Of a DNA stretch of 64,000 nucleotides, positions 58,521 through 64,000 are shown piece after piece; position 1 is the first letter of the stretch, and each line of letters begins with the position of its first letter. The notes beneath the pieces are model-generated. The model ran no database searches. It had not been told where the DNA came from and worked only from the letters and a program-made list of their open reading frames with translations. The stretch comes from Nonomuraea turcica. Its GTDB lineage: Bacteria; Actinomycetota; Actinomycetes; Streptosporangiales; Streptosporangiaceae. Position numbers and translations under genes: made by a program. Location: contig NZ_JAUZQF010000008.1 of NCBI RefSeq assembly GCF_030718205.1, forward strand, positions 310,001 through 374,000, given 5' to 3'.

Positions 58521-59479
58521 GCACCCTTCCCCTCGCTCTCACGCGACGGCGTAGGCGCAGCGTGCGGCGCACCCTCGACGTGAGGGTGTCGCCGTACGCC
58601 TACGTGGCGCCGTTCTTCCTGCTGTTCTGCGCCTTCGGGCTGTTCCCGCTGGTCTACACGGCCTGGGTGAGTCTGCACGAGTGGACGCTACTGTCGGAGA
58701 CGCAGGAGTTCGTCGGGCTGGGCAACTTCTCGACTCTGCTGGCCGACGCGTACTTCTGGAACGCCACCTTCAACACGCTGTCCATCGGCGTGCTGTCGAC
58801 CGTGCCGCAGCTGGCGCTGGCCATCTGGCTGGCGCACCTGCTCAACCGGCGGCTGCGCTTCCAGACGTTGTTCCGCGTGTCGTTGCTGCTGCCGAACGTC
58901 ACCAGCGTCGTGGCAGTCGTGGTGATCTTCAGCCAGCTGTTCGGTCGCGACTTCGGAATGATCAACTGGGTGCTGTCGTGGTTCGGCGTCGGGAACATCG
59001 ACTGGGCGGCGGGCACCGCGACCTCGCACCTCGCCCTGTCCGTGATGATCATGTGGCGCTGGACCGGCTACAACGCGCTGATCTTCCTGGCCGCCATGCA
59101 GGCCGTCCCGCGCGAGCTGTACGAGGCCGCCACGCTGGACGGCGCGAGCACCTTCAAGCAGCTGCGCAGCATCACGATCCCGATGATCCGGCCGACGATC
59201 GTCTTCGTCGTCATCGTCTCCACGATCGGCGCCATGCAGATCATCGCCGAGCCCATGTTGTTCGGGCAGAGCAGCGGCGGCGGGGGCGGCATCGCCACCG
59301 GCGGCCCCGACCGGCAGTTCCAGACCCTCGCGTTGTTCGTCTACGAGCAGGGCTTCGCGAACTCGACGTTCGACTTCGGCTACGCCTCGGCCGCCTCGTG
59401 GCTGATGTTCCTGGCCGTGGTGGTCGTCGCCGGGATCAACTTCCTGATCACCCGCCGGGTGAGGGGCGGGCTGGTATGA
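58517..59479 (+). CDS. ABC transporter permease, MalF type
   Basis: 320 aa, ATGA overlap with the binding-protein gene. An N-terminal basic stretch (ALTRRRRRSVRRT) precedes six hydrophobic segments beginning at SPYAYVAPFFLLFCAFGLF. EAA loop YEAATLDGASTFKQLRSITIPMIRP. Pairs with the 59476 permease. Confidence 0.92.
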   Translation: MSTLPLALTRRRRRSVRRTLDVRVSPYAYVAPFFLLFCAFGLFPLVYTAWVSLHEWTLLSETQEFVGLGNFSTLLADAYFWNATFNTLSIGVLSTVPQLALAIWLAHLLNRRLRFQTLFRVSLLLPNVTSVVAVVVIFSQLFGRDFGMINWVLSWFGVGNIDWAAGTATSHLALSVMIMWRWTGYNALIFLAAMQAVPRELYEAATLDGASTFKQLRSITIPMIRPTIVFVVIVSTIGAMQIIAEPMLFGQSSGGGGGIATGGPDRQFQTLALFVYEQGFANSTFDFGYASAASWLMFLAVVVVAGINFLITRRVRGGLV

Positions 59480-60279
59480 GGTTGCGTTATCTGACCCTGA
59501 CCGCTGTGGCGTTCTTCTCGGCCTTCCCGCTGTACTACAGCGTCGTGGTGGCCTCCAGGCACAACTCGGCACTGGCTCAGGTGCCGCCGCCGCTGATCCC
59601 CGGCGGGAACTTCTTCGCCAACGTCTCCCGTGTCTTCGACACCGTCCCGTTCGGCCTCGCGCTGGTCAACTCCGTCATCGTGGCGGGGTCGATCTCGATC
59701 GCCGTGATGTTCTTCTCGACGCTGGCGGGGTTCGCCTTCGCCAAGCTGACGTTCAGGGGCAGGAACATCATGCTGGTGATCACGGTCGCCACCATGATGG
59801 TCCCGGCGCAGCTCGGCATCATCCCGCTGTACATGCTCATGGTGAAGCTGGAGTGGACCGGCACCAACTACGCGTTGATCGTGCCCGCGCTGGTCAACGC
59901 GTTCGGCGTGTTCTTCATGACGCAGTACCTGTCGCGCGCGCTGCCCACCGAGCTGCTGGAGGCCGGGCGGGTGGACGGATGCTCGACGTGGGGACTCTTC
60001 TGGCACGTTGTGTTGCCCGCCGCGCGGCCGGCGGCGGCGGTGCTCGGCATGCTGACGTTCATGTCGGCCTGGAACGACTACTTCTGGCCGCTGGTCGTGC
60101 TGAACCCGGACAACCCTACGGTCCAGGTGGCCTTGTCGACGCTGGCCAGCGGGTACGTCAACGACTACGTGCTGGGGCTGGCCGGCACCGCGATCGGGAC
60201 CCTCCCGCTCGTGGCCGTCTTCGCCCTGTTCGGCAAGCACATCATCGGCGGAATCATGCAAGGAGCGGTAAAGGGATGA
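59476..60279 (+). CDS. ABC transporter permease, MalG type
   Basis: 267 aa with ATGA overlaps at both ends. Six hydrophobic segments; EAA loop LEAGRVDGCSTWGLFWHVVLPAARP, with Gly in place of the second Ala; C-terminus GKHIIGGIMQGAVKG typical of CebG/MalG-like permeases. An ATPase is again absent. Confidence 0.92.
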   Translation: MRLRYLTLTAVAFFSAFPLYYSVVVASRHNSALAQVPPPLIPGGNFFANVSRVFDTVPFGLALVNSVIVAGSISIAVMFFSTLAGFAFAKLTFRGRNIMLVITVATMMVPAQLGIIPLYMLMVKLEWTGTNYALIVPALVNAFGVFFMTQYLSRALPTELLEAGRVDGCSTWGLFWHVVLPAARPAAAVLGMLTFMSAWNDYFWPLVVLNPDNPTVQVALSTLASGYVNDYVLGLAGTAIGTLPLVAVFALFGKHIIGGIMQGAVKG

Positions 60280-61637
60280 TCTTTCCCGAGGACTTCGTCT
60301 GGGGAGCCGCGACGGCCTCCTATCAGATCGAGGGGGCGGTCAAGGAGGACGGGCGGGGCCAGTCGATCTGGGACACCTTCTCCCACACCCCCGGGAACGT
60401 GGCCGACGGCGACACGGGTGACGTGGCGTGCGACCACTACCACCGCTACAAGGACGACATCGGGCTGATGCGCGAGCTGCGGCTGGCCGCCTACCGGTTC
60501 TCGATCGCGTGGCCGCGCATCCAGCCCGACGGTGCGGGGTCGATCAACCCGCGCGGGTTGGCGTTCTACGACAAGCTCGTCGATGAGCTGCTTGCCGCAG
60601 AGATTACGCCCTATGTCACGCTTTATCACTGGGATCTTCCTCAAGCCCTCGAAGACCGCGGTGGTTGGACAAATCGGGATACGGCCTATCGGTTCGCCGA
60701 CTATGCCTCGGCCGTGCACGACCGGCTCGGCGACCGCGTCCGCGACTGGGCCACGCTGAACGAGCCGTGGGTCGCGGCGTACCTCGGCTACGGCAACGGC
60801 GTGCACGCACCGGGGCGCCGCGACCCGGCCGACGCCCTGCGCTCGGCGCACCACCTGCTGCTCGGCCACGGGCTCGCCGCGCGCCGACTGCGCCCCGGCA
60901 GCGTCATGCTGGTGGTCAATTCCGCGCCGGTGCTGACGCCCGCCCAGGTCAACGACCCTTCCGCGGTGCCGAGCGAGGCGGACGCGGCCGCGGTCCACCG
61001 CATCCACGCACTGCTGACCAGGCAGTTCCTGGACCCGGCCGTGCACGGCACGTACCCGCCTGAGGTCCTGGAGGCGGCGGCGTGCAACGGTGGCACCGGC
61101 CACATCCTGGACGGCGACCTGGCGCTCATCAACGCGCCGATCGACCTGATCGGCATCAACTACTACAACCCGTGCGTCGTCGAGTCCGGGCCCGGCCTGC
61201 CCGCCGACGCGGCCTGGCCCGGCTCTGAGGGCCTGCGCTTCGCCGCCGCGGACGCGCCGACGACCGCCATGGGCTGGCCGATCGTCCCCGACGGCCTGTC
61301 CCGGCTGCTGGTCCGGCTTTCCCGGGACTATCCCCAGGTCGGCCTCATGGTCACCGAGAACGGCGCGGCCTTCGACGACGTCGTGGAGGACGGGCGGGTG
61401 CACGACGCGGACCGGCTGGCGTACCTGGACGGGCACCTGCGCGAGGTGTGGCGGGCCATCGAGGCGGGCGCGCATCTACGCGGCTATCTGGTCTGGTCGC
61501 TGCTGGACAACTTCGAGTGGGCCGAGGGGTACCGGCGGCGGTTCGGCATCGTGCACGTGGACTACGCGACGCAGACCAGGGTGCTCAAGGACAGCGCTCT
61601 GTGGTACCGCGACGTCATAGGCAGGAACGGCCTGTAG
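60276..61637 (+). CDS. GH1 beta-glucosidase
   Basis: 453 aa. N-terminal GH1 signature FVWGAATASYQIEGAVKEDG, acid/base Glu163 in TLNEPW and nucleophile Glu361 in VTENGAAFDD; the sugar-binding end WSLLDNFEWAEGY is intact. No signal peptide, so it hydrolyses imported beta-glucosides in the cytosol. ATGA overlap with the permease gene. A patch of AT-richer codons lies at about 60595-60690. Confidence 0.95.
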   Translation: MIFPEDFVWGAATASYQIEGAVKEDGRGQSIWDTFSHTPGNVADGDTGDVACDHYHRYKDDIGLMRELRLAAYRFSIAWPRIQPDGAGSINPRGLAFYDKLVDELLAAEITPYVTLYHWDLPQALEDRGGWTNRDTAYRFADYASAVHDRLGDRVRDWATLNEPWVAAYLGYGNGVHAPGRRDPADALRSAHHLLLGHGLAARRLRPGSVMLVVNSAPVLTPAQVNDPSAVPSEADAAAVHRIHALLTRQFLDPAVHGTYPPEVLEAAACNGGTGHILDGDLALINAPIDLIGINYYNPCVVESGPGLPADAAWPGSEGLRFAAADAPTTAMGWPIVPDGLSRLLVRLSRDYPQVGLMVTENGAAFDDVVEDGRVHDADRLAYLDGHLREVWRAIEAGAHLRGYLVWSLLDNFEWAEGYRRRFGIVHVDYATQTRVLKDSALWYRDVIGRNGL

Positions 61638-61646
61638 ATTTTTCAT

Positions 61647-62654
61647 GTGAATCCCCTCATGAGACGCCCGACCCTGGAGGCGGTCGCCGCCCGGGCGGGG
61701 GTCTCGCGTGCCACCGCCTCCCGCGTGGTCAACGGGCAGACGACGGTGGCGCCGGACATCCGCGACGCGGTGCTGCGCGCGATCGACGAGCTGGGCTACG
61801 TGCCCAACTCGGCCGCGCGCAGCCTGGTCACCCAGCGCACCGACTCCATCGCGCTGGTCATCAGCGAGCCCGGCACCAGGGTCTTCTCCGACGACCCGTG
61901 GTTCTCCATGGCGATCAGGTCGGCGTCGGTGGAGCTGGAGGAGGCCAACAAGCAGGTCGTGCTGATGCTGGCGTCCAACGCCAGGAGCCATGCCCGGGTG
62001 GAGCGCTACATCGCGGGCGGGCACGTGGACGGGGTCATGCTGATCTCCATGCACGGCGCCGACCCGCTGCCGTCGGCGCTGTCGCGCCTGCGCGTCCCCG
62101 TCGTCTCCTACGGGCGGCCCGCCGTCCCCGTGAACATCCCCTACGTCGACAACGACAACCTGGGCGGCGCGGAGGCGGGCGTCAGGCACCTGGTGGAGCA
62201 GGGGCGGCGCAGGATCGCGACGATCGCGGGGCCCCAGGACATGATCGCCGGCCAGGACCGGCTGGCCGGCTACCGCAACGTGCTGCGCGACTCCGACCTC
62301 CGCTCGATCGTGGCGGTCGGCGACTTCACCCGCGAGTCGGGCGCGGTCGCGATGCGCCAGTTGCTCGGCGACGACCCGTCGCTGGACGCCGTCTTCGCGG
62401 CCAACGACCTGATGGCGGTCGGCGCCCTGCAGTCGTTGCGCCAGGCGGGCCGCCGGGTGCCCGACGACGTGGCCGTGGTGGGCTTCGACGACATCGAGGC
62501 GGCGAAATACACCGAGCCGCCGCTGACGACGCTCAGGCACCCGGTGATCGAGCAGGCGGCGGCCATGGTCCGGCTGCTGCTCGGCCTGTTCGAGGACGGT
62601 CCTGCGGACCCGGTGATCCTGCCGACGGAGCTGGTGATCCGCGAGTCGGCTTGA
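61647..62654 (+). CDS. LacI family repressor of the beta-glucoside operon
   Basis: 335 aa. LacI HTH and hinge: TLEAVAARAGVSRATASRVVNG, then YVPNSAARSLVTQRTDSIALV. Periplasmic-binding-like effector domain with FAANDLMAVGALQSLRQAGRRVPDDVAVVGFDD. GTG 61647 or ATG 61659 may start it; both keep the HTH. Nine bp after the GH1 gene, so it is co-transcribed and presumably binds the palindrome at 57184, releasing on a cellobiose-like inducer. Confidence 0.93.
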   Translation: MNPLMRRPTLEAVAARAGVSRATASRVVNGQTTVAPDIRDAVLRAIDELGYVPNSAARSLVTQRTDSIALVISEPGTRVFSDDPWFSMAIRSASVELEEANKQVVLMLASNARSHARVERYIAGGHVDGVMLISMHGADPLPSALSRLRVPVVSYGRPAVPVNIPYVDNDNLGGAEAGVRHLVEQGRRRIATIAGPQDMIAGQDRLAGYRNVLRDSDLRSIVAVGDFTRESGAVAMRQLLGDDPSLDAVFAANDLMAVGALQSLRQAGRRVPDDVAVVGFDDIEAAKYTEPPLTTLRHPVIEQAAAMVRLLLGLFEDGPADPVILPTELVIRESA

Positions 62655-62724
62655 CTCATTGACAAATCCGGCTGTTGACGCGATCTTGTCGGGGAGCGCT
62701 GCCTGCCCGAAGGGACACCCCCAC

Positions 62725-63969
62725 ATGCGCCGGATCGTTCTCGCGTTATGCCTGCTCACGGGCCTGCTGATCGGCACGCGGCCGGCGTCGGCCGACGTCA
62801 CGGGGCCGCCCGTGCTCAACGCGCCGGTGTTCAACGACCCGACCGCCGACTCGGGCGCGGCCGGTGTCCCGAGCGCGCGGCAGTCGGCCGTCATGGACCA
62901 GCTGATCAGGCTGATCAAGGCGGTGCCGGGCGGCGGGGAGATCCGCTTCGTGATGCACGAGTTCGCCCCGGGGCACCGCTCCAGTGACGTGGCCGACGCG
63001 CTGATCGCCGCGCATGGGCGGGGCGTGCAGGTGAAAGTGATCCTCGACAGCCTGGAGAACGGCGTCAACGACGCGGTGACCACCACGTTGCGTGCGGCGC
63101 TCGGCAGCTCGGAGGCGGCCGGGTCGTGGGTGATCCGCTGCGAATATCCTGACGAGTCCGCCGTCGACCGCGGCTGCATCGCCAGGAACTACATGCACAG
63201 CAAGTTCGCGTTGTTCTCCAGCGTCGTGGTCAACGGCACGTCCCACGCCAACATGGTCTTCCAGACCTCCTCGAACCTGTCCGACTGGTATCTGTACAAC
63301 TCCTTCAACGACGCGTACACGTTCACGGACGCGACCGTCTACAACGCCTACCGCACGTACTTCGCGGACCTCCAGTCCGGCCGGCGCAAGGCCGTGAACC
63401 CCGGCTACTACTGGACCACACCCACGGGGACCACCAACCGGGCCACGTTCATGCCCAGGCCGGTCACGGATCCGGATCCCATCGTCTCCATCCTGAAGCT
63501 GATCGAGTGCAGCTACCGCGACACCGACGGCGTCACCCGGCAGACCGACATCCGCATGGCGCTGACCGCGTTCAACAAGAACCGCGTGGCGATCGCGAAC
63601 GAGCTGGTCCGGCTGCGCGGCGAAAACTGCTGGATCGACATCGTCTACTACGAGAACGCCGCCGGGGCCACGTCCAAGAACGTCGATGACACGATCCGGC
63701 AGACGCTCGCGAAGTCCGTCAACGGCAGGACCATCCAGGTCACCCCGTGCCGGTTCCGGGTGGGGACGCGGGACGTGGTGACGCACAACAAGGTCATGAT
63801 GATCGACGGCTTCTACGACGACGACATCACACCCCGGGTCTACACGGGAAGCGCTAACTTCACGTACATGGAGAACTCTGACGACTCCTTCGTACGGATC
63901 TCTGGCCGCGGCATCCACAGCCAATACCTGTCGTGGTTCTACGGTCTCCGAACGGCCTGCCAGGCGTGA
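62725..63969 (+). CDS. Secreted phospholipase D-like protein
   Basis: 414 aa with a Sec signal (RIVLALCLLTGLLIGTRPASA). Two HKD-like half-sites: NYMHSKFALFSS at about 155 and VTHNKVMMIDG at about 353. The second is a full HxKxxxxD; in the first the Asp position is Ser, though His and Lys remain. Several Cys (IRCEYP, RGCIA, IECSY, ENCWI, TPCRF) may form disulfides outside the cell. Could be a phospholipase, nuclease or transphosphatidylase; the altered motif makes activity uncertain. ATG 62725 is taken for the signal peptide. Confidence 0.83.
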   Translation: MRRIVLALCLLTGLLIGTRPASADVTGPPVLNAPVFNDPTADSGAAGVPSARQSAVMDQLIRLIKAVPGGGEIRFVMHEFAPGHRSSDVADALIAAHGRGVQVKVILDSLENGVNDAVTTTLRAALGSSEAAGSWVIRCEYPDESAVDRGCIARNYMHSKFALFSSVVVNGTSHANMVFQTSSNLSDWYLYNSFNDAYTFTDATVYNAYRTYFADLQSGRRKAVNPGYYWTTPTGTTNRATFMPRPVTDPDPIVSILKLIECSYRDTDGVTRQTDIRMALTAFNKNRVAIANELVRLRGENCWIDIVYYENAAGATSKNVDDTIRQTLAKSVNGRTIQVTPCRFRVGTRDVVTHNKVMMIDGFYDDDITPRVYTGSANFTYMENSDDSFVRISGRGIHSQYLSWFYGLRTACQA

Positions 63970-64000
63970 TCTCCCGCAGCTCGGCCGTGGCCGCCGCCGT

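Noticed and set aside
1..64000. tRNA, rRNA or CRISPR arrays
   Set aside because: No cloverleaf-like segments with CCA ends, no rRNA-like conserved stretches and no regularly spaced repeats were noticed on reading; a covariance-model search would be needed to exclude small RNAs.

Overview
This is a GC-rich actinomycete chromosome segment, probably from the Streptosporangiales (Nonomuraea-like; this is an inference from gene style, not a placement). The evidence is high-GC codon use, many GTG starts, tightly overlapping operons, a SARP regulator, a PstP-type phosphatase with a PknB-type kinase, actinobacterial GpgS, TreY/TreZ and IcmF, and three carbohydrate importers without their own ATPase. 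No rRNA, tRNA, CRISPR array or recognisable insertion sequence was seen.

Layout. 1-1954: FtsX-type permease (cut by the window edge), MacB-type ATPase and PadR regulator. 2082-6947: sugar importer operon with two different binding lipoproteins and two permeases; the first permease carries an inserted B-type (SdrD/Cna-like) domain. 7013-12193: M1 peptidase, Ung, FAD monooxygenase, thiamine-binding-like protein and two hypothetical proteins. 12254-18656: a decayed mscL beside glgX-treY-treZ (glycogen to trehalose). 18660-22916: APH-fold kinase, an orphan hypothetical protein, proline iminopeptidase, a small hypothetical protein and a tandem universal stress protein. 22999-25085: GT4 glycosyltransferase with gpgS (glucosyl-3-phosphoglycerate synthase).

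25194-35132 is a carbohydrate locus: Gfo/Idh oxidoreductase and MDR dehydrogenase; convergent to them an operon of MDR dehydrogenase, TIM-barrel isomerase and GH63 hydrolase; then a decayed isomerase fragment, an ABC importer and a ROK regulator. Synthesis (GpgS) and a GlgH/MGH-like hydrolase within 4 kb suggest glucosylglycerate turnover, which together with trehalose synthesis gives an osmolyte theme.

35288-40067 is an accessory block between two imperfect direct repeats of about 214 bp (35074-35287 and 40068-40280). Each repeat carries the 3' ends of the ROK gene and of a BtuF-like gene. The block holds a SARP regulator with a TTA codon, an unknown protein, a MauD-like thioredoxin, a Tat-targeted MauA-like Cys-rich protein, a membrane protein interrupted by an in-frame TGA, a MauE-like membrane protein, a lipoprotein, and a toxin-antitoxin remnant at the right edge. 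I regard it as the most promising candidate for an undescribed system: a mau-like export and disulfide-maturation cassette whose MauA-like protein lacks the second TTQ tryptophan.

40130-53288: BtuF-like receptor, SAM methyltransferase, LLM oxidoreductase, Tpx, LuxR-type regulator, secreted S8 peptidase, fused isobutyryl-CoA mutase IcmF with a dyad-rich promoter, glucose 1-dehydrogenase-like MDR, and a CHAP hydrolase that seems to start at CTG. 53437-57066: PP2C phosphatase divergent from an HTH-N6 methylase-TRD fusion and a soluble Ser/Thr kinase. 57237-62654: beta-glucoside importer, GH1 beta-glucosidase and LacI repressor, with an 18-bp palindromic operator at the promoter. 62725-63969: secreted phospholipase D-like protein.
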